Shown here piece after piece: positions 29,926 through 39,648 of a stretch of DNA of 64,000 bases. The translations under genes were made by a program, and so were the position numbers. This DNA is from Propioniciclava tarda (GTDB lineage: Bacteria; Actinomycetota; Actinomycetes; Propionibacteriales; Propionibacteriaceae). The first letter of the stretch is position 1; each line of letters opens with the position of its first letter. Where the stretch lies: NCBI RefSeq assembly GCF_900182665.1, contig NZ_FXTL01000012.1, positions 33,768-97,767 on the forward strand, written 5' to 3'. Under the pieces are notes generated by a model. It saw only the letters and a program-made list of their open reading frames with translations. It searched no databases and was not told where the DNA came from.

Positions 29926-30681
29926 TCAGGCGCGTCCGGCGTCCAGGTAGGCGATCACAGCAGCGACGATGGCGCGCTCGGCGTCCGCCCGGTCGACGGT
30001 CGGGACGCCGTCACCGGCCTGCGGTCCGTAGCGTCCGAAGAAGCTATGCACGGCTCCGGGGATGACGACGAGCCGACTCCCGGCCGGCAGGCGATCCAGA
30101 CCGCCGCGGACGGCGTCCGCCTTCGCGACGCCGTCGAGTTCGGCCTGCAGGCTCAGCGCCTTGAAGGACGCCGAGGTCAGCGAGTCCCCTTCGGCCGGGT
30201 AGGCGGCCATCAGGATCAGTCCCGACAGCTTGGCGGGGTTCTTCGCCGCGTACGAGGCGGCCATAGCGCCGCCCAGGGAGTGCCCGCCCAGCACCACCGG
30301 ACGCCCCGCCGCGTACCGATCGATCAGCGCCGTCGCCCGATCGGTGCCCAGCACCGCCAGGTCGAGCGGCATCTCCGGGATGACGGTCTCGACGCCCCGG
30401 GCCGCCAGCGCGTGCCCGAGCCACTCGTACGCCTGGGGCCGGACCAGCCCGCCCGGGTAGAACACGAACAAGACGGACGCCTCGCCGGAGGCTGGCTTGA
30501 TGTGCAGGACGCGTCCCCCGGCGTCGTCCAGCGTGACCTGCGCGGGGGCGTCCGGGTAGACGGCATCCTGGCCGACGACCAAGGGCGGACGGATCGCGAT
30601 CAACTGGACGGCGTGGACGCCGTACCCCAGCGCGGCCGCGAGCAGCACTGCGATGAGGACCTTCAACCGGAAGCGACGCAC
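29926..30681 (-). CDS. Membrane-anchored alpha/beta-hydrolase
   Basis: 251 residues. A basic start and hydrophobic segment (about 8-28, VLIAVLLAAALGYGVHAV) anchor or export the protein. An alpha/beta-hydrolase domain follows, with nucleophile Ser in VVLGGHSLGGAMAASYA (about 130-146) and catalytic His in GAVHSFFG near 208-215. It resembles dienelactone hydrolase-type enzymes; the natural ester is unknown. The GTG start is preceded six bases upstream by TAGGGT, so the transcript is probably leaderless. It is divergent from the nucleoside kinase-like gene. Confidence 0.85.
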   Translation of the reverse strand: MRRFRLKVLIAVLLAAALGYGVHAVQLIAIRPPLVVGQDAVYPDAPAQVTLDDAGGRVLHIKPASGEASVLFVFYPGGLVRPQAYEWLGHALAARGVETVIPEMPLDLAVLGTDRATALIDRYAAGRPVVLGGHSLGGAMAASYAAKNPAKLSGLILMAAYPAEGDSLTSASFKALSLQAELDGVAKADAVRGGLDRLPAGSRLVVIPGAVHSFFGRYGPQAGDGVPTVDRADAERAIVAAVIAYLDAGRA

Positions 30682-30753
30682 GAGCGAACCCTAGCCTGCG
30701 TGGCGTCCGGCCGAACCGGCCCGCACACCCGCCGGACGCACCACACTGGGGCC

Positions 30754-32400
30754 ATGGATGAACTGGTCGAGGTCACCTTGCCCGATGGCTGCGTGCAGGT
30801 CCCGTTCGGGGCACGCATCTCCACGCTGTTCGGCGGGCAGGGCGCCGGGGCGCCGGTGGCGGCCATCCTCAACGGGGAAACCGTGATGCTGTCGACGCGG
30901 ATCACCGACCCCGCCACGATCATGCCGCTCTACCTGAGCGACCGCAGCGGCTACGCCGTCTACGCGCGGAGCCTGGCGTTCCTGCTCGTGCTGGCGGTGC
31001 GGGAGGTGTGGCCCGAGGCGACGGTCCTGATCGAGCACGCAATCAACAACGAGATCCGGGCGAGCATCACCAACGGCCACACCGTTACCGGCGAGGACAT
31101 CGCTCGGGTGGACCACGCGATGCACACCCTGGTCGCGGCCGACCACCCGATCGAGCGCATCAAGGTGAAGAAGGACGAGGCGATCCGGATCTTCACCGAG
31201 GCCAACATGACCGACAAGCTGGCCGTGCTGCGCAGCGCCAACCGCAAGTACCTCACCCTGTACCGCTGCCTCGGCTACTACGACTACCTCTACGGCGCGC
31301 TCGTGCCGTCCACCGGCTACCTGCACACGTTCAAGCTGGTGCCGTTCAGCGACGGCGTCCTGCTGTTGCTGCCCGCCAAGCAGCCGCCGCACGAGGTCAC
31401 CGAACTGACCGCCATCCCCAAGCTGCGGTCAGCGTTCGCCGAAACCGAGCGCTGGGCGCGCATCCTGCACGCCGGCAACGTGGGCGAGATCAACAGCGCG
31501 ATCGCCGCGGACGCGGGCCGCGACATGGTGCTGGTGTCCGAGGCCCTGCACGAGAAGAAGATCAGCCAGATCGCGGACGCCATCCTGGCCGACCTGACGC
31601 AGACGCGGTTGGTGCTCATCGCGGGTCCGAGTTCGTCGGGCAAGACGACGTTCTCGCGGCGGCTGGCCATTCAGCTGCGGGTGCTCGGGCTGGAGCCGTT
31701 CACGATGTCGGCCGACGACTACTTCCTCGACCGCGAGCACACGCCGCGCGACGCGCAGGGCCGCTACGACTTCGAGGCGTTGACAGCGGTGGACGTCGAG
31801 GCTCTGAACCGTGATCTCGTCCGGGTGCTGGCCGGTGACGAGATCGAGCTGATCAGGTTCGACTTCGTGTCCGGGACGCGCGTCCAGACCGGACGCCGCT
31901 ACCGGATGAGTTCCGACTCGATCCTCATCGTCGAAGGCATCCACGGGCTCAACGACGCGCTCACGCCGGCCATCCCCGAGTCCCACAAGTACCGGATCTA
32001 CGCCAGCGCCCTCAATCCGCTCAACCTGGACAACCACACCAGCATCTACGTCTCGGACGTGCGGACGCTGAGGCGCATGGCACGGGACAACAGGACGCGT
32101 GGCGCGGACGCCGAGAAGACCCTGACCAGTTGGCCGTCGGTCCGGGCCGGCGAGGAGCGCAACATCTTCCCGTTCCAGGAGCGCGCGGACGTCATGTTCA
32201 ACTCCTCCCTGCTCTACGAGTTGCACGCGCTGAAACGGCACGTCCAGCCGCTGCTCGAACAGGTCGATCGCGACTCGGCCGTCTACGGCGAGGCGTTGCG
32301 GATGCTCGACTTCCTGTCGTTCTTCACGCCGATAGCGGACACCTATATCCCGCAGAACTCCATCGTTCGAGAGTTCATCGGGGGCAGCTGTTTCGACTGA
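30754..32400 (+). CDS. Uridine kinase-like protein with ThrRS-like N-terminal domains
   Basis: 548 residues. The N-terminal 60 residues look like a TGS domain (VEVTLPDGCVQVPFGARIS), followed by a ThrRS second-domain-like part (AINNEIRASITNGHTVTGEDIARVDHAMH). The C-terminal half is a P-loop kinase of the Udk/PRK type, with Walker A AGPSSSGKTTF at about 290-300 and SADDYFLDRE just after. This fusion is known as nucleoside/uridine kinase-like proteins in several phyla; whether it phosphorylates uridine is unproven. The ATG at 30754 puts VTLPDG near the start as in TGS domains. Confidence 0.88.
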   Translation: MDELVEVTLPDGCVQVPFGARISTLFGGQGAGAPVAAILNGETVMLSTRITDPATIMPLYLSDRSGYAVYARSLAFLLVLAVREVWPEATVLIEHAINNEIRASITNGHTVTGEDIARVDHAMHTLVAADHPIERIKVKKDEAIRIFTEANMTDKLAVLRSANRKYLTLYRCLGYYDYLYGALVPSTGYLHTFKLVPFSDGVLLLLPAKQPPHEVTELTAIPKLRSAFAETERWARILHAGNVGEINSAIAADAGRDMVLVSEALHEKKISQIADAILADLTQTRLVLIAGPSSSGKTTFSRRLAIQLRVLGLEPFTMSADDYFLDREHTPRDAQGRYDFEALTAVDVEALNRDLVRVLAGDEIELIRFDFVSGTRVQTGRRYRMSSDSILIVEGIHGLNDALTPAIPESHKYRIYASALNPLNLDNHTSIYVSDVRTLRRMARDNRTRGADAEKTLTSWPSVRAGEERNIFPFQERADVMFNSSLLYELHALKRHVQPLLEQVDRDSAVYGEALRMLDFLSFFTPIADTYIPQNSIVREFIGGSCFD

Positions 32401-32496
32401 GTTCGCCCCCAACCCCGCCCGTCGCCGTCCTCCCGTATGACAATTCCTGCCCAGCGCCGCCCTGATCCAACTGGACGCCGCCCCGCGGGCCCTGCC

Positions 32497-33021
32497 CTAC
32501 GCCCAGTCCTGCCGAGCGGCCTCGATGAGCAGCCGTGCGGCGTCGGCGACCTCGGGACGCTGCATGTCGACACCCTTGACGGGCTGGATGCTCCACTCGA
32601 CGGCGTCGGAGCCCTCCCCGCCCAGGACGCGGCGTCCGATCAGGGTGCCGCGGGCGCTCGGACCCAGCACGACGTTCTGGCGGGCCACGATCGACTGCTC
32701 CACTCGCTCCCGGACGGCCTCCGGTAGGCGCAGGGGCTGCGTGACCGCCACGGTATTCAGCGCGTGCGGCCTGTCGACCGAGCGCCACATGAAGGTGCGC
32801 CCGCTGTCGTCCCAGCCGGCGGACAGGACGCGATGCCAGGGCGTGAACGTCCACGTGCCACCGGACAGGATCGCGAGGCGGTCGTCGAGGGCCAGGATGG
32901 CTCCAACGGGCGTCGGCGCCCAGGCGAGCACGCGCGGCAGCGCCCGCGGGCCGACCCCGACAGCCTCGGCCAACGCCGACCGGAGGGCGGTCGGCAGCGC
33001 GTGTCGGTCGAAGAGTCCCAT
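32497..33021 (-). CDS. Conserved hypothetical protein, 174 residues
   Basis: 174 residues without signal peptide or membrane segment. The sequence alternates short strands (GAILALDDRLAILSGGTWTFTPWHRVLSAGWD) and ends in a helical tail, the look of a small beta-rich actinobacterial protein of unknown function. No catalytic motif is evident. It sits 30 bases downstream of the sigma factor gene on the same strand and may share its transcript, but a functional link is not shown. Confidence 0.7.
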   Translation of the reverse strand: MGLFDRHALPTALRSALAEAVGVGPRALPRVLAWAPTPVGAILALDDRLAILSGGTWTFTPWHRVLSAGWDDSGRTFMWRSVDRPHALNTVAVTQPLRLPEAVRERVEQSIVARQNVVLGPSARGTLIGRRVLGGEGSDAVEWSIQPVKGVDMQRPEVADAARLLIEAARQDWA

Positions 33022-33051
33022 GGCCGCATTCTGACACCCCGGACCCAACGC

Positions 33052-33888
33052 TCACGCCGCCTCCGGAACCCCGCGTCCGGTCCGCAGGTGGTCGAGCGCC
33101 TGATGCTCTCGCCGCCGCACCGTCGAGGCGCTCACGCCCAGCTCGGCACCCAGCTCGTCGTAGGTCATCGGACCGCGTCCCCGAAGCCCGTACAGGCGAA
33201 CGATCAGCTCCCGGTCCGAGCGGGTCAGCAGGCGCAGGAGCCGCTGCACCGCCACGGCATCGGCGCCCTCGTCGTCATCGCGCAGCGCATGGAACTGCCA
33301 GTCCGCCGCGGTCGCCACCCGGATCGCCGGCACGTAGTCGATGAGCTCACCCACTTCGTCCACGGTGCGTCCGCACCGCGCCGCCACCTCGGCGACGCTC
33401 GGCTCGGCGGCCTTCTCGGCGGCCAGGGCATTGCGGGCAGCGAAGATCGCCGTCCACGCCTTGGCCCGCCGAACGGGCAGATCGACGCCCCCGCACCGCG
33501 TCACCGCAGCCTCGGTCACCCGCATCCGAATCCACGGCAGCGCGAACGTCGCGAACCTCGCCCCGCGCGCCGGGTTGTACCGACGCACGGCCTCGAGCAG
33601 GCCGAGGACGCCCTCCTGGAAGAGGTCGTCGATGTCGACCCCCGTGCGGGCGGCGACCGGGTGCGTCACCATCTGCACGAGCTTGAGGTTGGCCCGGACG
33701 AATCGGCCCCGGGCCACCTCGCCCCACGTCCGCAGCGTCTCGAGGTCGTCGCGCTCGTCGAGTCCGGCCCGACCGGCAGCCAGGGCCTCCGCGGCCAGCA
33801 CGCCGGCGTCGATCTCGCGGCAGAGCCGCAGCTCCTCCTCGCCGGTCAGCACGGGCTCCGAGAAGGTCATGGCGTTGAAGGTGTTCAT
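33052..33888 (-). CDS. Sigma-70 family RNA polymerase sigma factor
   Basis: 278 residues. Region 2 appears as DDLFQEGVLGLLEAVRRYNPARGARFATFALPWIRMRV (described in part: DLFQEGVLGL, ARGARFATFALPWIR; about 95-133), region 3 as EPSVAEVAARCGRTVDEV and region 4 as MTYDELGAELGVSASTVRRREHQALDHLR. Domain 1.1 is absent. It resembles group 2/3 sigma factors such as RpoH/SigB-like types rather than RpoD or ECF factors. The target regulon is unknown. ATG 33888 is chosen; 33915 and 33870 are alternatives. dnaG lies upstream on the same strand, 84 bases away. Confidence 0.87.
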   Translation of the reverse strand: MNTFNAMTFSEPVLTGEEELRLCREIDAGVLAAEALAAGRAGLDERDDLETLRTWGEVARGRFVRANLKLVQMVTHPVAARTGVDIDDLFQEGVLGLLEAVRRYNPARGARFATFALPWIRMRVTEAAVTRCGGVDLPVRRAKAWTAIFAARNALAAEKAAEPSVAEVAARCGRTVDEVGELIDYVPAIRVATAADWQFHALRDDDEGADAVAVQRLLRLLTRSDRELIVRLYGLRGRGPMTYDELGAELGVSASTVRRREHQALDHLRTGRGVPEAA

Positions 33889-33972
33889 GGCCGCAACTCT
33901 TGGCCGTAGCCGCACCGTCCACCAGGGATCAGCGGGTTTTCCACAGCCCCCAGGTGTTGGCCGATTGTTGTC

Positions 33973-35826
33973 CTACTCCGTCCCGATGGCCTCGGCCTGG
34001 AGCTCGCGCCGTCGGGCCTCCAACTCGAGGAGCTTCGCGAAGCCGCGGTTGTAGGCGGCGGCATCGTCGACCGGGTTGGTGCGCTGTAGCCACGACTTGA
34101 TGGCGTCGATGCGTCGGCTCACGGTGCCGTAGCGCAGGCGAGCCGAGTAGCGCGCGACATAGTCCGCGGACGCCTCGCGTTGCAGCACCTCGACCGACAG
34201 GGCCGCCACGAGCTGGTCTGCGACCGGATCGCCGAGGGCGTCCGCCAGCCGCTGCTGCCAGCCGGTCGAGCGATCCGCAAGGCCGGACGCCGCCTCGAAC
34301 AGCCGCGCGTGGGTGGGGTGCTGGAAGTCCTCGGCGGTGATGTCGTTGAACGTGTCAGTGAAGGCGGTCGGCTCCTGGACGATCAGCCGCAGCGTCTCGC
34401 GCTCCACCTGCAGTCGTCGGTCGTGCGGATCGGGCAGCACGAGCATGGCCTGCTGACCGGACGTCGCCGCGGGCTCCGTCGCCAAGGGGGCCGGCGCGTC
34501 GGCCGGACGACGGTTGATGACCCGGGTGACCTCGACGCGCACCTCGGCGTCGTCCATGCCGACCATGCCGGCCAACTCGCGCAAGTAGCCCGACACCCGC
34601 GAGGCGTCCCGCACCGACGACACCAGGATCGCCGCCTCGCGGACGGCCGACAGCCGGCCCTCCACCCGGTCCAGATCGTGCTTGCCGACGATGTTGCGCA
34701 TGACGAACCGGTACAGCGGCTGGCGGCGCGCGACCAGCTCGCGGACGGCGGCGTCCCCCTGCTGGATGCGGAGATCGCACGGATCGAGCCCCGACGGCTC
34801 GACCGCCACGTACGTCTGGGCGGCGAAGGTGGCGTCCTGGGCGAAGACCTTGAGCGCGGCGGCCTGGCCTGCGGCGTCCCCGTCGAAGGTGAAGATCATC
34901 TCGCCGGACGTGGCGTCCGCGGTCATCAGCCGGTGCAGCATCTTGCTGTGGTCGGGTCCGAAGGCCGTCCCGCAGGACGCGACCGCCGTCTCGACCCCCG
35001 CCAGATGACAGGCCATGACGTCGGTGTAACCCTCCACCACGACGGCCTGGTTGCGCTTGCCGATCGTGGTGCGGGCCAGGTCGAGCCCGTACAGCACGTG
35101 GCTCTTCTTGTAGACCGGAGTCTCGGGGGTGTTCAGGTACTTGGCCGGCATCCGGTCGTCGTCCAGCAGCCGACGCGCGCCGAAGCCCAGGGTGGTGCGG
35201 CCGGCGTCCCGGATGGGCCACAGCAGGCGGCCCTGGAAGAAGTCCCAGCCGCTCTCTCTGACGAGCCCCGCCTTGACCAGCTCGTCGCGGGTGAAGCCGC
35301 GCGCGAGCAGGTGATCGCGCAACGCCCGCCCGCTCGTCGGAGCGAAGCCGCAGCCGAACCGCTCGGCGGCGTCCCGGTCGAAACCTCGACCCGCGAGGAA
35401 CTGGCGTCCGACGATGGCCTCAGCCGAGCCGAGGTGCTCGGCGTAGAACTCCTCGGCCGCCTTGTTCGCCTCGAAGATGCGCATGCGCAGCCCGGGCTCG
35501 ACGCGAGGTCCCCCGACCCCGTCCTCGTACCGCAGCTGGACGCCGGCGCGATCGGCCAGCCACTCGACGGCTTCGGAGAAGCCCATGTTGTTGATCTCGC
35601 GCACGAAGTCGATGACGTCGCCGCCCTTGCCGCAGCCGAAGCAGTAGAAGAAGCCCTTCGCTGGGGTCACCCCGAAGCTGGGGGTCTTCTCGTCATGGAA
35701 GGGGCACAGACCCTTGAGTTGGCCCGAGCCGGCGTTGCGCAACGCCACGAAGGTGCCCACGATCTCGTCGATCCGAGAGCGGTCGCGGACGGTCGTGAGG
35801 TCCTCGTCGTTGATCCGTCCCGGCAC
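33973..35826 (-). CDS. dnaG: DNA primase
   Basis: 617 residues. The N-terminal zinc-binding domain has GLCPFHDEKTPSF and YCFGCGKGGDVIDF (about 40-76, C-H-C-C). A TOPRIM catalytic core follows, with VVVEGYTDVMACH and FTFDGDAAGQAAALKV, and then the helicase-binding C-terminal domain. It makes RNA primers for replication. GTG 35826 is preferred, since it gives VPGRINDED, the standard actinobacterial DnaG start. TAGACT (35834-35839) lies seven bases before it, indicating a leaderless mRNA. It is divergent from fetB across 46 bases. Confidence 0.96.
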   Translation of the reverse strand: MPGRINDEDLTTVRDRSRIDEIVGTFVALRNAGSGQLKGLCPFHDEKTPSFGVTPAKGFFYCFGCGKGGDVIDFVREINNMGFSEAVEWLADRAGVQLRYEDGVGGPRVEPGLRMRIFEANKAAEEFYAEHLGSAEAIVGRQFLAGRGFDRDAAERFGCGFAPTSGRALRDHLLARGFTRDELVKAGLVRESGWDFFQGRLLWPIRDAGRTTLGFGARRLLDDDRMPAKYLNTPETPVYKKSHVLYGLDLARTTIGKRNQAVVVEGYTDVMACHLAGVETAVASCGTAFGPDHSKMLHRLMTADATSGEMIFTFDGDAAGQAAALKVFAQDATFAAQTYVAVEPSGLDPCDLRIQQGDAAVRELVARRQPLYRFVMRNIVGKHDLDRVEGRLSAVREAAILVSSVRDASRVSGYLRELAGMVGMDDAEVRVEVTRVINRRPADAPAPLATEPAATSGQQAMLVLPDPHDRRLQVERETLRLIVQEPTAFTDTFNDITAEDFQHPTHARLFEAASGLADRSTGWQQRLADALGDPVADQLVAALSVEVLQREASADYVARYSARLRYGTVSRRIDAIKSWLQRTNPVDDAAAYNRGFAKLLELEARRRELQAEAIGTE

Positions 35827-35872
35827 ATCGGCGAGTCTAACCGCCCCCCAGGGCCGCAGTAGGGTGAGCGCC

Positions 35873-36631
35873 ATGACCGTGACGCTGGGCTGGGGCCTCG
35901 CGATCGCCCTCGTCGCGCTGCTCGCCATCGCGATCACGGCCGACCGGCTGGGCCATTTCGGTCTCGCGCGTCAGCAAGCGGTCGCGGCGGTGCGTGCCGT
36001 GGCGCAACTGGCGGTCGTCTCGCTCGTCGTGGCCGCCGCGGCCTCCACCGTCTGGGGCGCGCTCGCCTTCGCCGTCGTGATGTACGCCGTCGCGATCATC
36101 ACCACCGCGCGGCGCACGGCCACCACCCATGCGTGGCCCTGGGTGTCATTGGCGCTCGCCCTCGGAGTCGTCCCGGTCGAGGTGGCGGTGTTCGCCTCCG
36201 GGGCCGCCCCGCTCTCGGGCATCGCCATCATCGCCCTGTGCGGCATCGTCATCGGCAACGCCATGACGGCCCACACCCTCGTGGGCCGTCGCTGCTTCGC
36301 CGAGCTCCGCTCGCAGCGGGGCGCCTACGAGGCCGGACTGTCGCTGGGTTTTGGCCGCTCGCGCAGCATCGGCCTCGTCCTCGACCCCGTGATCAAGGAA
36401 GCGCTCATCCCCAACCTCGACCAGACCAAGACCGTCGGTCTCGTGACGCTGCCGGGGGCGTTCATCGGCGTCCTGCTAGGCGGGGGCTCGCCGATCCAGG
36501 CGGGGGCGGCGCAGATCCTGGTGCTGCTCGGCATCATGGCTTGCCAGGCGGTCGTTGTTCTGGTCGCGACCCGCCTCATGCGTGCCGGACGCCTCCTGCC
36601 CGACGACCTCAAGCTCAGCCTGCACCGCTGA
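35873..36631 (+). CDS. FetB-like ABC transporter permease (UPF0014)
   Basis: 252 residues with about seven hydrophobic segments and the family hallmarks NAMTAHTLVGRRCFAELRSQRGAYEAGLSLGF (described in part) and TVGLVTLPGAFIGVLLGGGSPIQAGAAQ. FetB with the ATPase FetA exports iron in E. coli; no ATPase gene is adjacent here, so the partner must lie elsewhere. TAGGGT (35860-35865) sits seven bases before the ATG, a leaderless arrangement. The last 17 bases overlap the 3' end of the convergent DUF4185 gene. Confidence 0.88.
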   Translation: MTVTLGWGLAIALVALLAIAITADRLGHFGLARQQAVAAVRAVAQLAVVSLVVAAAASTVWGALAFAVVMYAVAIITTARRTATTHAWPWVSLALALGVVPVEVAVFASGAAPLSGIAIIALCGIVIGNAMTAHTLVGRRCFAELRSQRGAYEAGLSLGFGRSRSIGLVLDPVIKEALIPNLDQTKTVGLVTLPGAFIGVLLGGGSPIQAGAAQILVLLGIMACQAVVVLVATRLMRAGRLLPDDLKLSLHR

Positions 36632-38456
36632 TCGCGCGGACGGCGTCCGCGGAGAGCCGGTGCTCCATCAGCACCACCTGATAGGGGTTCCAGGTCGACA
36701 GCGTGTAACGCAGCACGATGGCTGAGCCCTCCCGGCGGGCGTCGAACAGGTAGGGCGCGTAGGCGGCCCCCGTCATCGTCTTCTGGGCACCGAACATCGC
36801 GTCCCCCACCGGATCATCGCGGTGATGCGCCCTGATGAACCTGGAGGCCTCGTCGTGATACGACTTGCCGCTCAGCTCCCAGTCGAACAGGCGGCGGCGC
36901 GGCGACCACGGCCCCCAGGGCTGCCGCGCGGACCGCAAGGTCACGCCCTTTCCGACCGGGTCCTCGGGACCGTCCATCGCCAGCAGCACGTAGGCGTCCA
37001 GCTCGTCCACCCAGCGCACCGAGACCTCGCCGAAGGCGCCGAGGACGACGGCCGCGGCGTCCGACTCGTGCGGCGACCAGCGCGGCGTCCCGTCCGATCG
37101 CAATCCGGACCAATAGCGGACGCCGACCTGCGGGCGCGTCCAGGGTGATTCCCCGGCGAGCGCGCCAAGAAGCGCGGGCGAGGTCAGGTCGAACTCGGCC
37201 AGGCGCAGGTCGTCGGCTCGATAGCTGCCGCTCCCCCACACGTAGAGCCGGCCGCCCCGGACCTGGACGGACACGTTGACGAAAAAGCGGTCGCTGAACG
37301 TCGCCACCTTGGCGAACGAGATCGGACGCCGACGCGCGGCCCCGCTGATCGGCAGGTCCGGGTCGAGCGCCCGGGTGAGCAGCGAGCGGCCCATCACCTG
37401 ATGCCGCTGGAAATGGTGCGACGAGAAGAAGCAGTAGAGCTCGCCGTCGAGGGAGAAGGCGTCCAGCGGCACGTCGTACTCGCGGCTGGTCGCGGCTCCC
37501 CCGACGATGCGCAGGGGCGTCCCGTGCAGGGTCACGCCCGGGAGGCCGCCGCGAGGGCCGGCCGGGGTGAGCTCCCCCATGGCGTCCCGGGTGGCGCGGG
37601 TGCGGGCCGTCCAGTGGGTGTCCCCGAACAGCAGGAAGGAGCGTCCGGCGTGATCGAAGCGGACGCCAAGATCCGTCCCGCGGACGCCCGAGCGGCTCTC
37701 TGACGCCGACAGGGTCACGTCCGGCGCCGAGGGCTGACTGTCACGCTCGCCGGTCACCTGGGCCAGTTTGATCGACGGACGATCCTCGACCTCGAACCCG
37801 TCGTCGGGATGGAACCGCAGGCACGACGCGCGGACCCAGCGCTGCCGCCCACCCCACTCCTGGCGATGCCACTGGTAGACCGAGGCGCCCTCCTGCACGA
37901 GCGCCTGCAGCCAGCCCTCCCCACCCGGGTCGAACGTCGGCAGGGCCAGCGCGCCGTCGCCGCCCGGGAGGGCCGAGAGCACGTTCCCGATGGCGGGGAG
38001 GCCGGCGAGGGTGGTCCGGGCGATCGCGACCGCGACGGCACCGGGGGGTCCCGTCCAGCCGTCGGCGGAGTCCGGTTGGGCCCCGACGGGCACCGCGGCG
38101 TCGCCCAGCCGCCGCCAGCGGCGTCCGGGATCGTCGAACGATCTCACGTAGCGAGCGATCCGTGGCCCGTCCGCGGTGTTCTCCGGGACGTCGACCAGCA
38201 GGTCGCCGGGCTGGCGCAGAGTCCCCCGGGCCTGGCGGATAGTGCCGGGGCCCGCTGCGGCGTCCGAGATGAGCTCCCCGCGGACCCACGGCCGGTCCGG
38301 ACGCGTCTGGTCGCGGTGATAGTGGAATAGCCGCGCGCCGTCGGGGCTCAGGACGACGGCCTCGAGGCGACGCACCCGAGCTAGGCTGCGCAGCCGCCGA
38401 TCGGCCGGAACGGTCCCTTGCAGGAGGCTCCGGGGCCCCATGACCGGCAACCTCAC
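36615..38456 (-). CDS. DUF4185-domain protein, probable beta-propeller glycan-binding/hydrolase fold
   Basis: 613 residues. The C-terminal two thirds contain DUF4185 features (SFLLFGDTHWTARTR, LYCFFSSHHFQ, LYVWGSGSYRADDLRLAEFD, FGAQKTMTGAAYAPYLFD), as in five-bladed propellers related to GH43/GH32 enzymes. The N-terminal 200 residues repeat WRRLG/WVRGELIS strands, perhaps a second propeller. No signal peptide is seen, odd for a glycan-acting protein. GTG 38456 is chosen because it overlaps the dgt stop (GTGA); ATG 38441 is the alternative. Function is unknown. Confidence 0.75.
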   Translation of the reverse strand: MRLPVMGPRSLLQGTVPADRRLRSLARVRRLEAVVLSPDGARLFHYHRDQTRPDRPWVRGELISDAAAGPGTIRQARGTLRQPGDLLVDVPENTADGPRIARYVRSFDDPGRRWRRLGDAAVPVGAQPDSADGWTGPPGAVAVAIARTTLAGLPAIGNVLSALPGGDGALALPTFDPGGEGWLQALVQEGASVYQWHRQEWGGRQRWVRASCLRFHPDDGFEVEDRPSIKLAQVTGERDSQPSAPDVTLSASESRSGVRGTDLGVRFDHAGRSFLLFGDTHWTARTRATRDAMGELTPAGPRGGLPGVTLHGTPLRIVGGAATSREYDVPLDAFSLDGELYCFFSSHHFQRHQVMGRSLLTRALDPDLPISGAARRRPISFAKVATFSDRFFVNVSVQVRGGRLYVWGSGSYRADDLRLAEFDLTSPALLGALAGESPWTRPQVGVRYWSGLRSDGTPRWSPHESDAAAVVLGAFGEVSVRWVDELDAYVLLAMDGPEDPVGKGVTLRSARQPWGPWSPRRRLFDWELSGKSYHDEASRFIRAHHRDDPVGDAMFGAQKTMTGAAYAPYLFDARREGSAIVLRYTLSTWNPYQVVLMEHRLSADAVRAISGAG

Positions 38457-39586
38457 GCGCCGCGCCCGATGCCGCGCGGCAGCCGGGACGACTCCCAGCC
38501 CAGGAACTCCTCCGCGCGGTCGAACGCGAACCGGTCGGTCATGCCACCGACGTACGTGACCGCCGCGCGCACGAGGTCGTCTCCGTGCAGGTCCGGCGAG
38601 GCGTCGGGCAGCAGGTCCGGACGCCCCGCGTAGTACTCGACCAGCCCGTGCAGCACCTCGATCACCGCCCGGGCCTGGGCGAGTGAGTCCGGACGCGTGT
38701 AGATCCGCTCGTAGTTGAACCGGCGCAAGGCGGCGAGCGCGGACGCCGCACCGGCGTCCATCCCCACGACGCCGGTGCGCGCGGTCGTGGCGACCACGGC
38801 GCGGATGAACGTCGCCAGCTGTTCGCGGCGCGTGCCGCCGGCGATCTCCACGACCTCGGCGGGCAGCTCGGCCGGGGTCACAATGCCCGCGCGGATGGCG
38901 TCCTCGAGGTCGTGCGCGCAGTAGGCGATCCGGTCGGCCCAGGAGACGATCTCGCCCTCGACCGTCGTCGGTGCAGGCCGCGACCACGAGTGATTCCGGA
39001 TGCCGTCGAGCGTCTCGGCGCACAGGTTGAGGCCCGCGAGGGTCACGTCCGCGCCCCAGGGGCCGTGGTCGAAGCCCTCGGTGATGAACGCGTCGAAGGC
39101 CTCCTCGGACGCGTGCCCGCCCGGACCGTGACCGCAGTCGTGCCCGAGCGCGATCGCGTCCGCGAGCGTGACGTTGACCCCGATCCCCCGGGCGATCGAC
39201 GTCGCCACCTGGGCGACCTCGACGGCGTGGGTCAGCCGCGTCCGTTGGTGGTCGCGCGGGTAGACGACGACTTGGGTCTTGCCGGCGAGGCGGCGGAAGG
39301 CGGCCGAGTGCACGATCCGGTCCCTATCCCGCTCGAAGCAGGTGCGCTCGGCGTCCGGCTCCTCCTCGACGGCGCGGTAACCAGCGCCGGACGCCAGCGC
39401 GGCACCGGGGCGCAGCGTCGCGGCCTCCCACTCCTCGCGCGCGAGGCGTCCGATCGGCTCGGTCAGCCCGACCCGGGCGTCGGAGTCCGCGTGCGCGCGT
39501 ACCAGGGCATCCTGGCTGAGCGAGTGACCCCGCATGGTCTCCGCCCAGGCCACCGCACGGGGGTTCACCGCTTCTGTCATGGCCAT
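38453..39586 (-). CDS. dgt: Deoxyguanosinetriphosphate triphosphohydrolase-like protein
   Basis: 377 residues. The HD-domain metal ligands are in RTRLTHAVEVAQVA and LGHDCGHGPGGHASEEAF (about 118-150), with the final Asp in IVSWADRIAYCAHD. The start of the domain, DRIVHSAAFRRLAGKTQV, is typical of the dNTPase family. It hydrolyses dNTPs to nucleosides and triphosphate and helps control dNTP pools. It lies close to dnaG, as often in actinobacteria. ATG 39586 is used; ATG 39580 (MTEAV) is equally possible. It overlaps the DUF4185 gene by four bases. Confidence 0.93.
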   Translation of the reverse strand: MAMTEAVNPRAVAWAETMRGHSLSQDALVRAHADSDARVGLTEPIGRLAREEWEAATLRPGAALASGAGYRAVEEEPDAERTCFERDRDRIVHSAAFRRLAGKTQVVVYPRDHQRTRLTHAVEVAQVATSIARGIGVNVTLADAIALGHDCGHGPGGHASEEAFDAFITEGFDHGPWGADVTLAGLNLCAETLDGIRNHSWSRPAPTTVEGEIVSWADRIAYCAHDLEDAIRAGIVTPAELPAEVVEIAGGTRREQLATFIRAVVATTARTGVVGMDAGAASALAALRRFNYERIYTRPDSLAQARAVIEVLHGLVEYYAGRPDLLPDASPDLHGDDLVRAAVTYVGGMTDRFAFDRAEEFLGWESSRLPRGIGRGA

Positions 39587-39648
39587 ATCATGGCCGACAA
39601 CGAACGGCCCCCACCTGGCGGCGCACCTTGAGTAGTCAGCGAGAACCC

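Noticed and set aside
36615..39023. An 802-codon version of the DUF4185 gene
   Set aside because: The first 190 codons are the antisense-frame shadow of dgt, Arg-rich and without homology; the GTGA overlap start at 38456 is natural.
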